Below are positions 8,868 through 17,308 of a stretch of DNA of 64,000 bases, piece after piece. Position 1 is the stretch's first letter. The number at the start of each line of letters is the position of its first letter. Source of the DNA: Massilia atriviolacea (GTDB lineage Bacteria > Pseudomonadota > Gammaproteobacteria > Burkholderiales > Burkholderiaceae_D); assembly GCF_003953935.1 (NCBI RefSeq), contig NZ_RXLQ01000007.1, positions 222,110 to 286,109 of the forward strand, in the 5' to 3' direction. The notes beneath the pieces were generated by a model. It was not told the origin of the DNA. It worked only from the letters and a program-made list of their open reading frames with translations, and made no database searches. The position numbers and the translations under genes are program-made.

Positions 8868-10052
8868 ATGCTGCATCTTCCAGGCTTGACCTTTGACCAT
8901 GGCGAAGACATCGCCGCGCTGCGCGAAGCAGTTCAACAATTCGCCGCGGTAGAGATCGCTCCCCGCGCGGCGGAGATCGACCGCAGCGACCAGTTCCCGA
9001 TGGACTTGTGGCGCAAGATGGGCGACCTGGGCGTGCTGGGCATCACTGTCGACGAGCAATACGGCGGCGCCCAGATGGGTTACCTGGCGCACATCGTGGC
9101 GATGGAAGAAATCTCGCGCGCGTCGGCCTCGGTCGGCCTGTCGTACGGCGCCCACTCGAATCTGTGCGTCAACCAGATCAAGCGCAACGGCACCGAAGAA
9201 CAGAAGAAGAAGTACCTGCCGAAGCTCATTTCCGGCGAGTACATCGGCGCCCTCGCCATGTCCGAGCCGAACGCCGGTTCCGACGTGGTCAGCATGAAGC
9301 TGCGCGCCGACTTCAAGGGCGACCGCTGGGTGCTCAACGGCACCAAGATGTGGATCACCAACGGCCCCGACGCCGACGTGCTGGTGGTGTACGCCAAGAA
9401 CGACCTGGAAGCCGGCCCGCGCGGCATGACGGCCTTCATCATCGAAAAAGGCTACAAGGGTTTCTCGATCGCGCAAAAGCTCGACAAGCTCGGCATGCGC
9501 GGCTCGCACACGGGCGAACTGGTGTTCCAGGATTGCGAAGTGCCGGCCGAAAACGTGCTCGGCGGCCTGGGCAAGGGCGTCAACGTGCTGATGTCGGGCC
9601 TCGACTTCGAGCGCACCGTGCTGTCGGGCGGTCCGCTGGGCATCATGGCGGCCTGCATGGATGCGGTGGTGCCGTACGTGCACGACCGCAAGCAGTTCGG
9701 CCAGCCGATCGGCGAATTCCAGCTGATGCAGGGGAAACTGGCCGATATGTATTCGACCATGATGGCCTGCAAGGCGTATGTGTATGCCGTGGGCCAGGCC
9801 TGCGACCGCGCAACAACGCCGGAAGCGATCCGCAACCTGCGCAAGGATGCCGCCGGCGCGATCCTGTACAGCGCCGAAAAGGCCACCTGGATGGCGGGCG
9901 AAGCGATCCAGACCCTGGGCGGCAACGGTTATATCAACGAGTATCCGGTCGGACGTCTCTGGCGCGATGCGAAGCTCTACGAAATCGGCGCAGGCACCAG
10001 CGAAATCCGGCGCATGCTGATCGGGCGCGAATTGTTTGCGGAGACGAAGTAA
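8868..10052 (+). CDS. liuA: Isovaleryl-CoA dehydrogenase
   Basis: 394 residues. This FAD enzyme oxidises isovaleryl-CoA to 3-methylcrotonyl-CoA, the step before the LiuB/LiuD carboxylase. Both acyl-CoA dehydrogenase signatures are present: [16 protein letters not shown] (about 127-142) and [18 protein letters not shown] near the C-terminus, with [17 protein letters not shown] between. The N-terminus [16 protein letters not shown] and overall length match the isovaleryl-CoA subgroup. GAGGA lies before the ATG and a LiuR box lies upstream. The rest of the pathway is 40 kb away at 50-61 kb, so the regulon is split. Confidence 0.9.
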   Translation: MLHLPGLTFDHGEDIAALREAVQQFAAVEIAPRAAEIDRSDQFPMDLWRKMGDLGVLGITVDEQYGGAQMGYLAHIVAMEEISRASASVGLSYGAHSNLCVNQIKRNGTEEQKKKYLPKLISGEYIGALAMSEPNAGSDVVSMKLRADFKGDRWVLNGTKMWITNGPDADVLVVYAKNDLEAGPRGMTAFIIEKGYKGFSIAQKLDKLGMRGSHTGELVFQDCEVPAENVLGGLGKGVNVLMSGLDFERTVLSGGPLGIMAACMDAVVPYVHDRKQFGQPIGEFQLMQGKLADMYSTMMACKAYVYAVGQACDRATTPEAIRNLRKDAAGAILYSAEKATWMAGEAIQTLGGNGYINEYPVGRLWRDAKLYEIGAGTSEIRRMLIGRELFAETK

Positions 10053-10078
10053 AGGCAGTTAGTGCGTTACATGCATAG

Positions 10079-10120
10079 CCGTCGTACCCGCGCCGAGGCG
10101 GCACCCGGCGCGAACGACGG
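10079..10120. repeat. Diverged dispersed palindrome after liuA
   Basis: CCGTCGT...CGCGCCG and its inverse CGGCGCG...ACGACGG form a long imperfect hairpin related to the CGTCGTTCCCGC palindromes found at 13235, 16330 and 40834. It lies 26 bases after the liuA stop and could act as a transcription or mRNA end, though no T-run follows. Confidence 0.6.
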
Positions 10121-10205
10121 GGTGGCGGCTGATCGGCGCGTACCCAACCGTGCCGGCGCGACCATATAGAATAGTCTTCCCACAAAAGACTGATCGAGAA
10201 GCCAG

Positions 10206-12032
10206 ATGACACAAGTTGCGTTTCCCAAGCTGCTGTCTTCGCAGATTGCTTTCGACATCGCCCGCACCATTCTCGACGGTTTCGACAAGCACTATCGCCT
10301 GTTCCGCCAGACCAGCCAGACCGCCAAGCGCCATTTCGAAACCGGTTCCTGGGCCACCGCCCAGCAGGCGGCGCGCGAGCGCATCGGCTTCTACGACCAG
10401 CGCGTGCAGGAATGCGTGCAAGTGCTCGAAGACGAATACGATAACAGCGAACTGAGCGACGAAGTCTGGCGCGAACTCAAGCTGCACTACATCGGCATGC
10501 TGTCCGGCCACAAGCAGCCGGAACTGGCCGAAACCTTCTTCAACTCGGTCTGCTGCAACATCCTGCACCGCACCTATTTCCACAACGATTTCATCTTCGT
10601 GCGCCCGGTGGTCTCCACCGAGTACATCGAAACCGACGAACTGCTGCCGACCTACCGCGTCTACTACCCGGCCAAGGACGGCCTGCGCTTCGCGCTCAAG
10701 CGCATCGTCACGAATTTCCAGCTGAACTGCAAGTTCGCCGACCTGGACCGCGACATCGCCCTGGTCGAAGGCCGCCTGAAGCTGATCTTCGGCGGCGAGG
10801 CGCTGGAGCCGAACCACCAGATCCAGGTGCTGTCGAGCCTATTCTTCCGCAACAAGGGCGCCTACATCGTCGGCAAGGGCATCAACGGCAACCGCGAATA
10901 CCCTTTCATCGTGCCGGTCCTGCACAACCGCCACGGCGAGCTGATCCTCGATACGGTGCTGTTCGACCACGAACAGATCACCATCCTGTTCTCGTTCACG
11001 CGCGCCTACTTCCTGGTCGACATGGAAGTGCCCTCGGCCTACGTGCAGTTCCTGCGCAGCCTGCTGCCGCGCAAGCCGCGCAGCGAGATCTACACCATCC
11101 TCGGCCTGCAAAAGCAGGGCAAGACGCTGTTCTACCGCGATTACCTGCAGCACCTGAAGCACACCGCCGACCGCTTCGAAATCGCCCCCGGCATCAAGGG
11201 CCTGGTGATGCTGGTGTTCGCCCTGCCCTCCTTCCCCTACGTGTTCAAGGTAATCAAGGATTTCTTCCCGCCGCCGAAGGAAACCACGCGCGCCCAGATC
11301 AAGGAAAAATACCTGCTGGTCAAGAACCACGACCGCGTGGGGCGCATGGCCGATACGCTCGAATACTCGAACGTGGCTTTTCCGCTGGAACGCTTTTCGG
11401 AAGAACTGATCGCCGAGCTGATGCACCACGCACCGTCGCTGGTCGAGTACGAAGGCGACCGCATCATCATCCGCCACCTGTATATCGAACGGCGCATGGT
11501 GCCGCTGAATATCTTCCTGAACAAGGCGGAAACGGCCGGCAACGACGCCCTGATCGAGCATGGCGTGATCGAATACGGCAACGCCATCAAGGAACTGGTG
11601 GCGGCGAATATCTTCCCCGGCGATATGCTGTATAAAAACTTCGGCGTCACGCGCCACGGCCGCGTGGTGTTCTACGATTACGACGAAATCGAATACATCA
11701 CCGACTGCCATTTCCGGGATATCCCGCAGGCGCGCAACGAAGAAGACGAAATGTCGGCCGAGCCGTGGTATTCGATCGGCAAGCACGATGTATTTCCCGA
11801 GCAGTTCGGCGCATTTTTGCTGGGTAACGCGAAAATCCGCCTGTATTTCATGAAGCACCATGCCGATTTGCTGACCAGGGATTTCTGGCAGTCGCGCAAG
11901 CAGCGCATCATGGACGGCCATATCGAGGATGTATTCCCGTATCCGCAGCAAATCCGTTTTTGCAACCAGACATCCGCCGATCATCCGGCGGCTTATACCC
12001 CGTCCTATTTGGAGAACTTACACAATGAATGA
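10206..12032 (+). CDS. aceK: Isocitrate dehydrogenase kinase/phosphatase
   Basis: 608 residues, slightly longer than the E. coli enzyme (578). AceK phosphorylates and dephosphorylates isocitrate dehydrogenase and so directs carbon into the glyoxylate shunt. Diagnostic stretches include [44 protein letters not shown] (the nucleotide-binding region) and [19 protein letters not shown] near residue 480. In enteric bacteria aceK follows aceBA; here it sits between liuA and an acetyl-CoA acetyltransferase gene whose start overlaps the aceK end by eight bases. That placement ties glyoxylate-shunt control to acetyl-CoA-producing catabolism. Confidence 0.95.
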   Translation: MTQVAFPKLLSSQIAFDIARTILDGFDKHYRLFRQTSQTAKRHFETGSWATAQQAARERIGFYDQRVQECVQVLEDEYDNSELSDEVWRELKLHYIGMLSGHKQPELAETFFNSVCCNILHRTYFHNDFIFVRPVVSTEYIETDELLPTYRVYYPAKDGLRFALKRIVTNFQLNCKFADLDRDIALVEGRLKLIFGGEALEPNHQIQVLSSLFFRNKGAYIVGKGINGNREYPFIVPVLHNRHGELILDTVLFDHEQITILFSFTRAYFLVDMEVPSAYVQFLRSLLPRKPRSEIYTILGLQKQGKTLFYRDYLQHLKHTADRFEIAPGIKGLVMLVFALPSFPYVFKVIKDFFPPPKETTRAQIKEKYLLVKNHDRVGRMADTLEYSNVAFPLERFSEELIAELMHHAPSLVEYEGDRIIIRHLYIERRMVPLNIFLNKAETAGNDALIEHGVIEYGNAIKELVAANIFPGDMLYKNFGVTRHGRVVFYDYDEIEYITDCHFRDIPQARNEEDEMSAEPWYSIGKHDVFPEQFGAFLLGNAKIRLYFMKHHADLLTRDFWQSRKQRIMDGHIEDVFPYPQQIRFCNQTSADHPAAYTPSYLENLHNE

Positions 12033-13224
12033 TCCAGTCGTTATCGTCGGCGCGGCCCGCACACCCATGGGCGCGTTCCAGGGCGATTTTTCCTCCAAGT
12101 CCGCCAGCGACCTCGGCGCCGTGGCGATTGCCGCCGCCGTCGAGCGTGCCGGCGTCGACGCCAAGCTGGTCGAACACGTCTACTTCGGCAACTGCCTGAT
12201 GGCCGGCCAGGGCCAGGCCCCGGCGCGCCAGGCCGCCATCAAGGGCGGCTTGCCGTTATCAAGCGGCGCGGTGACCCTGTCCAAGATGTGCGGCTCGGCG
12301 ATGCAGTCGACCATCTTCGCGCATGACACCCTGCTCGCGGGCAGCGCCGACATCGTCGTCGCCGGCGGCATGGAATCGATGACCAACGCGCCCTACCTGA
12401 TTCCGAAGGCGCGCGGCGGCTACCGCATCGGCCACGGACAGATGTTCGACCACATGATGTACGACGGCCTGGAAGACGCCTACTCGCGCAACGAGAAGAC
12501 CGGCGAAGGCCGTTCCATGGGCACCTTTGCCGAAGAATGCGTGGCCAAGTATGCCTTCACGCGCGAGGCGCAGGATGCGTTCGCGATCGCCTCGGTCAAG
12601 CGCGCGCAGCAAGCCGGCAGCGAAGGCTGGTTCAAGTGGGAAATCGCGCCGGTCACGGTGAGCACGCGCGCCGGCGATGCGGTCATCGACAAGGACGAAG
12701 GCCCGGCCAAGGCAAAGCTGGACAAGATCCCGGCGCTCAAGCCCGCCTTCAAGAAGGATGGCACCATCACCGCCGCCTCGTCGTCGTCGATCAACGACGG
12801 CGCCGCCGCGCTGGTGCTGATGCGCGAATCGAAGGCGCGCGAACTGGGCCTGGCCCCGATCGCCCGCATCGTCGGCCACAGCACCTTTGCGCAGGAACCG
12901 AACCTGTTCACCACCGCCCCGATCGGCGCGCTGCAAAAGCTGTTCGCCAAGACCGGCTGGAAGCCGTCCGACGTCGACCTGTACGAGATCAACGAAGCGT
13001 TTGCCGCGGTGCCGATGGCGGCGATGCACGAACTCGACATCCCGCACGAGAAGGTCAACATCCACGGCGGCGCCTGCGCGCTGGGCCACCCGATCGGCGC
13101 CTCCGGCGCGCGCATCATCGTCACCCTGCTCGGCGCCCTGAAGAAAACCGGCGGCAAGCGCGGCGTGGCCTCGCTGTGCATCGGCGGCGGCGAAGCGACC
13201 GCGATGGCCTTCGAGATGATGTAA
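12025..13224 (+). CDS. Acetyl-CoA C-acetyltransferase (biosynthetic/acetoacetyl-CoA type thiolase)
   Basis: 399 residues. The thiolase nucleophile is Cys89 in [11 protein letters not shown]; the C-terminal His is in [16 protein letters not shown] and the second Cys in [11 protein letters not shown]. The sequence and length fit the thiolase II group that splits acetoacetyl-CoA, the end product of the leucine pathway after HMG-CoA lyase and acetoacetate activation. The ATG at 12025 overlaps aceK by eight bases and has GGAGAA upstream; a longer frame to 11929 lies wholly inside aceK. A hairpin (13235-13262) follows 10 bases after its stop. Confidence 0.9.
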   Translation: MNDPVVIVGAARTPMGAFQGDFSSKSASDLGAVAIAAAVERAGVDAKLVEHVYFGNCLMAGQGQAPARQAAIKGGLPLSSGAVTLSKMCGSAMQSTIFAHDTLLAGSADIVVAGGMESMTNAPYLIPKARGGYRIGHGQMFDHMMYDGLEDAYSRNEKTGEGRSMGTFAEECVAKYAFTREAQDAFAIASVKRAQQAGSEGWFKWEIAPVTVSTRAGDAVIDKDEGPAKAKLDKIPALKPAFKKDGTITAASSSSINDGAAALVLMRESKARELGLAPIARIVGHSTFAQEPNLFTTAPIGALQKLFAKTGWKPSDVDLYEINEAFAAVPMAAMHELDIPHEKVNIHGGACALGHPIGASGARIIVTLLGALKKTGGKRGVASLCIGGGEATAMAFEMM

Positions 13225-13234
13225 TCCGACGCAG

Positions 13235-13262
13235 CGTCGTTCCCGCCTGCGCGGGAACGACG
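13235..13262. repeat. Dispersed perfect palindrome, 12-bp stem
   Basis: CGTCGTTCCCGC, loop CTGC, GCGGGAACGACG. The same 12-bp arms occur at 40834-40859 and related arms at 16330 and 61003. It lies between the thiolase and SDR genes. This is the common intergenic REP-like hairpin class of beta- and gammaproteobacteria. Confidence 0.9.
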
Positions 13263-13307
13263 GACATGGCGCAAGCCTGCCTACCCGAATCCCAACCAAG
13301 AAACTCA

Positions 13308-13976
13308 ATGCCAACAGCACTCATCATCGGCGCCTCGCGCGGCATCGGCCGCGAACTGGTGCGCCAGTACCTGGCCGACGGCTGGCGCGTGCTCGCCACC
13401 GCCCGCAAGAGCGAAGACTGCGCCGCCCTCGGCGCCATGGGCGCACACCCGTACCAGCTCGATGTCGCCAGCGCCGATTCCATCGCCGCGCTGGGCTGGA
13501 ACCTGGACGGCGAACTGCCCGACGCGGCCTTCCTCAACGCCGGCGTATACGGCCCGCGCCACGACGGCTTTCCCACCCAGGACGACTTCGACACGGTCAT
13601 GCACACCAACGTGCTGGCGGCGCTGCGCCTGCTGCCCGTGATCGCGCCGATGGTGGCCGAGGCGCGCGGCAAGCTGGCCGTGATCTCCTCGCGCATGGCG
13701 TCGATGGGCGCGCGCAGCAGCGCTTCCGGCACCCTGTACCGCGCCAGCAAGGCGGCCCTGAACTCGGTGCTGGTCGACACCGCCATCCGCTTCGGCCCCA
13801 AGGGCGCGACCTGCGTGGCCTTCCATCCGGGCTGGGTCCAGACCGACATGGGCGGCGTCGATGCCGACATCACCCCCGCACAAAGCGCGGCCGGCCTGCG
13901 CGCCACCCTGGCCGGCCTGGACCCCGCCGCCAACGGCGCCTTCCTCAATTACGACGGCACGCCACTTCCCTGGTAA
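13308..13976 (+). CDS. Short-chain dehydrogenase/reductase
   Basis: 222 residues. The Rossmann motif GASRGIG (residues 8-14) starts at the very N-terminus, NAGV appears near residue 80, the catalytic serine region is AVISSRMASMG and the YxxxK pair is in LYRASKAALNS. The lack of an acidic residue after beta-2 (TARKSEDC) suggests NADP use. The substrate is unknown; it may serve an acyl-CoA or ketone intermediate given its neighbours. The start at 13308 is set by the Rossmann fold; upstream the same frame is an artefact over the thiolase gene. Confidence 0.85.
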   Translation: MPTALIIGASRGIGRELVRQYLADGWRVLATARKSEDCAALGAMGAHPYQLDVASADSIAALGWNLDGELPDAAFLNAGVYGPRHDGFPTQDDFDTVMHTNVLAALRLLPVIAPMVAEARGKLAVISSRMASMGARSSASGTLYRASKAALNSVLVDTAIRFGPKGATCVAFHPGWVQTDMGGVDADITPAQSAAGLRATLAGLDPAANGAFLNYDGTPLPW

Positions 13977-13995
13977 GCCCAACCTGACGAGACCT

Positions 13996-15123
13996 ATGAT
14001 ACTGACCGAAGAACACCAGATGATCCGCGACGCCCTGCGCACCTTTTCGCAGGAGCGCCTTGCCCCCAACGCCGCGCGCTGGGACAAGGAGCACTACTTT
14101 CCCAAGGAAGAACTGAAGGAACTGGCCGCGCTGGGCGCGTTCGGGGTGGCGGTGCCCGAGGAACTGGGCGGCGCCGGCCTCGATTACGTGTCGCTGGCGC
14201 TGGTGCTGGAAGAAATCGCGGCCGGCGACGGCGGCACCTCGACCATCATTTCGGTCAACAACTGCCCGGTATGCAGCATCGCCATGATGTATGCCAACGA
14301 CGCGCAGAAAGAACAGTGGCTGCGGCCCCTGGCGCAAGGCGCCATGCTGGGCGCGTTCGCGCTGACCGAGCCGCACACCGGCAGCGATGCCTCGGCGCTG
14401 CACACCACCGCCACGCGCGACGGCGAGCACTACGTCATCAACGGCACCAAGCAGTTCATCACCAGCGGCAAGTACGCCGACGTGGCGATCGTCATGGCGG
14501 TCACCGACAAGGCGGCCGGCAAGAAGGGCATCAGCGCGTTCTGGGTGCCCACTTCCACCCCCGGCTACATCGTGGCCGGCCTGGAACAGAAGATGGGCCA
14601 GCACTCGTCGGACACGGCGCAGATCCTGTTCGAGAACTGCCGCATCCCGGCCGCCAACCTGATCGGCGAAGAAGGCCAGGGCTACAAGATCGCCCTGTCG
14701 GGCCTCGAGGGCGGGCGCATCGGCATCGCCTCGCAGGCGGTCGGCATGGCGCGCGCCGCATTCGAGGCCGCGCTGGTGTACGCGCGCGAGCGCGAAAGCT
14801 TCGGCAAGCCGATTTTCGAGCATCAGGCGGTGCAGTTCAGGCTGTCCGGGATGGCCACGCAAATCGAAGCGGCGCGCCAGTTGATCCGCCACGCCGCGTC
14901 GATGAAGGACGCTGGCCTGCCCTGCCTGAAAGAAGCCGCGATGGCCAAGCTGTTCGCTTCCGAAATGGCCGAACGGGTCTGCTCCGACGCGATCCAGGTG
15001 CACGGCGGCTACGGCTACGTGAGCGACTTCCCGGTCGAACGCATCTACCGCGACGTGCGCGTGTGCCAGATCTACGAAGGCACCAGCGACATCCAGAAAA
15101 TCCTGATCGCGCGGGCCTTGTAG
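13996..15123 (+). CDS. Acyl-CoA dehydrogenase (short/branched-chain type)
   Basis: 375 residues with FAFALTEPHTGSDAS-like signature 1 (seen as GAFALTEPHTGSDAS) and a C-terminal signature IQVHGGYGYVSDFPVERIYRD followed by YEGTSDIQKI. It is distinct from liuA and of the short- or branched-chain butyryl-CoA dehydrogenase-like group; the exact substrate cannot be read. The ATG at 13996 has a GACGAGA site, 19 bases after the SDR stop, so the SDR, this gene and the following GNAT gene appear to form one transcript. Confidence 0.9.
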   Translation: MILTEEHQMIRDALRTFSQERLAPNAARWDKEHYFPKEELKELAALGAFGVAVPEELGGAGLDYVSLALVLEEIAAGDGGTSTIISVNNCPVCSIAMMYANDAQKEQWLRPLAQGAMLGAFALTEPHTGSDASALHTTATRDGEHYVINGTKQFITSGKYADVAIVMAVTDKAAGKKGISAFWVPTSTPGYIVAGLEQKMGQHSSDTAQILFENCRIPAANLIGEEGQGYKIALSGLEGGRIGIASQAVGMARAAFEAALVYARERESFGKPIFEHQAVQFRLSGMATQIEAARQLIRHAASMKDAGLPCLKEAAMAKLFASEMAERVCSDAIQVHGGYGYVSDFPVERIYRDVRVCQIYEGTSDIQKILIARAL

Positions 15124-15125
15124 GC

Positions 15126-15674
15126 ATGGCGCGGGAAGCGCTCATCCGGCAGGCTGGCGGCGAGGACCTGGAACGGTTCTTCGCCTACCTGGACGACCAT
15201 CTGCGCGACAACGGCAGCGGCGCCACGGCGCTGTTCATGCCGATGCCGCGCGCCGCCTCGCGCTTCGGTCCCGAGCGCGAAAACGCCTTCCGCAGCGCGT
15301 GCGCGAACGCCCTCGGGCAGCCCGGGTGGCGCCGCCTGTGGCTGGCCGTCGACGCGCACGGCGCCATCGCCGGCCACATCGACCTGCGCGCGCGTCCCGA
15401 AGGCGCCTGCGCGCACCGCTGCCTGCTCGGCATGGGCGTGCATCGCGACGCCCGCAAGCAGGGGCTGGGCGCGCGCCTGATCGCCGTGGCGGCCGCATGG
15501 GCCGCCACGGAAGCGTCGCTCGACTGGATCGACCTTGAGGTGCTGTCGGTGAACCAGCCGGCGCGCCAGCTGTACGCGCGCTGCGGCTTCGTGCAGACCG
15601 GCGAGACGGCCGACATGTTCCGCATCGACGGCGAGGCGCTGGCCTATACCTTCATGAGCCGCAGGCTGCCGTGA
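15126..15674 (+). CDS. GNAT family N-acetyltransferase
   Basis: 182 residues. The acetyl-CoA loop is RDARKQGLGARLIAVA and the domain closes with LEVLSVNQPARQLYARCGFVQTGE. The N-terminal part (REALIRQAGGEDLERFFAYLDDH) is the usual GNAT start. It begins two bases after the acyl-CoA dehydrogenase stop and is therefore almost certainly in the same operon. Substrate unknown; lysine acetylation that tunes acyl-CoA enzymes is possible but only a guess. Confidence 0.85.
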   Translation: MAREALIRQAGGEDLERFFAYLDDHLRDNGSGATALFMPMPRAASRFGPERENAFRSACANALGQPGWRRLWLAVDAHGAIAGHIDLRARPEGACAHRCLLGMGVHRDARKQGLGARLIAVAAAWAATEASLDWIDLEVLSVNQPARQLYARCGFVQTGETADMFRIDGEALAYTFMSRRLP

Positions 15675-15745
15675 CGGCGCCGCCGTCCTGACAAGCAGCG
15701 CGGGCTTTCCTCAGGCGATGGCGTTCACCCACCTCGAATCGGGAC

Positions 15746-16285
15746 TCAGCGCGGCATAGCGGGTCTGGGCAGCACGCCAATATTCAGCGCACCTGCGGGC
15801 TTGCCGTCCGCGCCATCCTGCGGCGGGACGAACATATCGTGCGGGTGGACGAAGGTCCAGTCGGCGTAACGGCCCTTGTGGCGAAAGCCGCTGTCGTGCT
15901 CGTCGAAGTGATCGATCTTCATCGGCGCGCCCTGCGAGAGCGAATGCACGCCCACGATGCGTCCTTCCACCCGGATCAGGCCCCACTCGGCCTTGCCCGT
16001 GATCGGATCCGCGTACAGGCGCCGCAGGTGCCGTTTGGCGTTCGGGAAGCGCGGGTCCTTGAGCAGCTCCTGCAAGGTCAGCGGATACATCTGCGGCCCG
16101 GCGGCGGCGCTGCCGTGATAGCGCGCGATGGCGGCGCGAAATTCGTGGCCGATGAACAGCAGCTCGCGTTCCTTGTCGCGCCGTACCGAGGTCGCATACA
16201 GCTCGCCGGCGATGCTGCTGCCGATGCCCATGAAGGCCACCAGCAGCAGGGTCCAGATGTACGCGAACCCGGCCTGCCTCCGCAA
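15746..16285 (-). CDS. Pseudopilin-like protein lacking the conserved Glu5
   Basis: About 179 residues from a TTG at 16285 (RRQAGFAYIWTLLLVAF after the start), preceded by an AAGG site. The N-terminus has a short basic leader, a G-F prepilin peptidase junction and a hydrophobic helix, but the residue at mature position 5 is Trp instead of Glu. The rest (PQMYPLTLQELLKDPRFP, PITGKAEWGLIR) resembles GspG/minor pseudopilins. The frame stays open to an ATG at 16468, but that extension translates the inserted repeat at 16330-16419 (RLRGNDG is typical of such read-through), so I reject it. It is the last gene of the ten-gene secretion operon. Confidence 0.7.
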   Translation of the reverse strand: MRRQAGFAYIWTLLLVAFMGIGSSIAGELYATSVRRDKERELLFIGHEFRAAIARYHGSAAAGPQMYPLTLQELLKDPRFPNAKRHLRRLYADPITGKAEWGLIRVEGRIVGVHSLSQGAPMKIDHFDEHDSGFRHKGRYADWTFVHPHDMFVPPQDGADGKPAGALNIGVLPRPAMPR

Positions 16286-16329
16286 TGCCTTCGATCCGGC
16301 CCTTCCCAAATCATCGACACGCTCAGCAC

Positions 16330-16419
16330 CGTCATTCCCGCGAAGGCGGGAATCGAATGCCGTCGCGCCGCCATGGGCGGCAGCATGGACCTGGAGTCCC
16401 GCCTGCGCGGAAATGACGG
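16330..16419. repeat. Composite dispersed inverted repeat element, about 90 bp
   Basis: The left hairpin (CGTCATTCCCGC, loop GAAG, GCGGGAAT) and the right part (GTCCCGCCTGCGCGG then AAATGACG) form an element with inverted ends CGTCATT...AAATGACG. It lies between the last two pseudopilin genes and interrupts what is otherwise a series of overlapping genes. It probably moved in or expanded after the operon formed. Confidence 0.8.
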
Positions 16420-16454
16420 ATCGCCGGCCGGCGGCATCGGCCGCGCGCGTCCGG

Positions 16455-16844
16455 TTACAGCTGTTCATACGGCACGCCGTCGCGCGTCTTGCCGCGCGCG
16501 CCGCTGCGGATATCGGCCACGCCGGGTTTGTCCGGATCGATCGACGCCACCGGCTGCCACGTCACGCTCGATTCGGTGATCGGATCGACCGGCACCGAGC
16601 GAAAATACTTGTGCGTCACCAGGTCGCCCAGCGAGGACGGATACACGCCCCTGTCGCCGTAGAATTTGTCGATCCCCACGCGCAGCACCTGCAGGTTTTC
16701 CTTGAGCGCGACTTCCTTCGACTTGTCGACCGAGCTGAAATAGCGCGGCACGGCGATCGTCAGCAGCGTCGCGATAATCGCCATCACCACCAGCAGTTCG
16801 ACCAGCGTGAATCCCGCGTATAGTCTTTTCATCTCGCTCACCAT
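16455..16844 (-). CDS. Type II secretion major-pseudopilin-like protein (GspG family)
   Basis: 129 residues with a classic class III signal: basic leader, cleavage before Phe in GFTLVELLVVMAIIATLL, Glu at mature position 5, and the downstream GspG-type pattern GDRGVYPSSLGDLV and DPITESSVTWQ. The start at 16844 overlaps the previous stop in an ATGGTGA arrangement; the ATG at 16832 (MKRLYAGFTL) gives a more usual short leader. It is inner-membrane-inserted, then assembled into the pseudopilus. It is translationally coupled to the gene before it. Confidence 0.85.
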   Translation of the reverse strand: MVSEMKRLYAGFTLVELLVVMAIIATLLTIAVPRYFSSVDKSKEVALKENLQVLRVGIDKFYGDRGVYPSSLGDLVTHKYFRSVPVDPITESSVTWQPVASIDPDKPGVADIRSGARGKTRDGVPYEQL

Positions 16845-17308
16845 TGTTTGTGCGGCACGCCGTTCAATCCCATCGCCGCCGAACGCGAGCTGACGTCGAA
16901 CACGTCCTCGCCCTCGCTCGGGTTATCCGGCGGCGAGGAATACGAGCGCTTGGCCCAGGTATCGGCGGCGCGCCCCTGGTCCTGGGGCGCGAAGGGATCG
17001 CGCGGCAGGCGCCGCAGGAAATACATGTTCTTCTTGGCGGGACTGAGCTGGTCGGGCACGCCCTCGAACAGCTCTTCCAGCTTTTTCGGATAGCCCGAGT
17101 CGCCCGCCGCGATCTTGATGCGCCCCAGGTCGGCCGCCTTCTTGTACGCTTCCAGGCCTTCGCGGATCTCGATCAGGGCGCTGCGCAGGCTGCGCTCCTT
17201 CTCGCGCTGCACCGCCACCTGCGCCATCGGCACCGCCACCACCGCCAGCGTACCCATGATCGCCAGCGTGATCATCAGCTCGATGAAGGTGAAACCGCGC
17301 GCCTTCAC
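16838..17308 (-). CDS. Pseudopilin / prepilin-type protein
   Basis: 156 residues beginning MKARGFTFIELMITLAIM, with cleavage expected between Gly5 and Phe6 and Glu at mature position 5. After the helix comes a coiled, charged part (QREKERSLRSALIEIREGLEAYKKAAD) and a C-terminal RLPRDPFAPQ segment typical of GspG-like pseudopilins. It overlaps the secretin stop by four bases and the next pseudopilin start by seven. It most likely forms part of the periplasmic pseudopilus. Confidence 0.85.
   Translation of the reverse strand: MKARGFTFIELMITLAIMGTLAVVAVPMAQVAVQREKERSLRSALIEIREGLEAYKKAADLGRIKIAAGDSGYPKKLEELFEGVPDQLSPAKKNMYFLRRLPRDPFAPQDQGRAADTWAKRSYSSPPDNPSEGEDVFDVSSRSAAMGLNGVPHKQW

Noticed and set aside
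16286..16468. Extended N-terminus of the last pseudopilin gene from an ATG at 16468
   Set aside because: The extension translates the dispersed repeat and places the prepilin-like helix 70 residues inside the protein.
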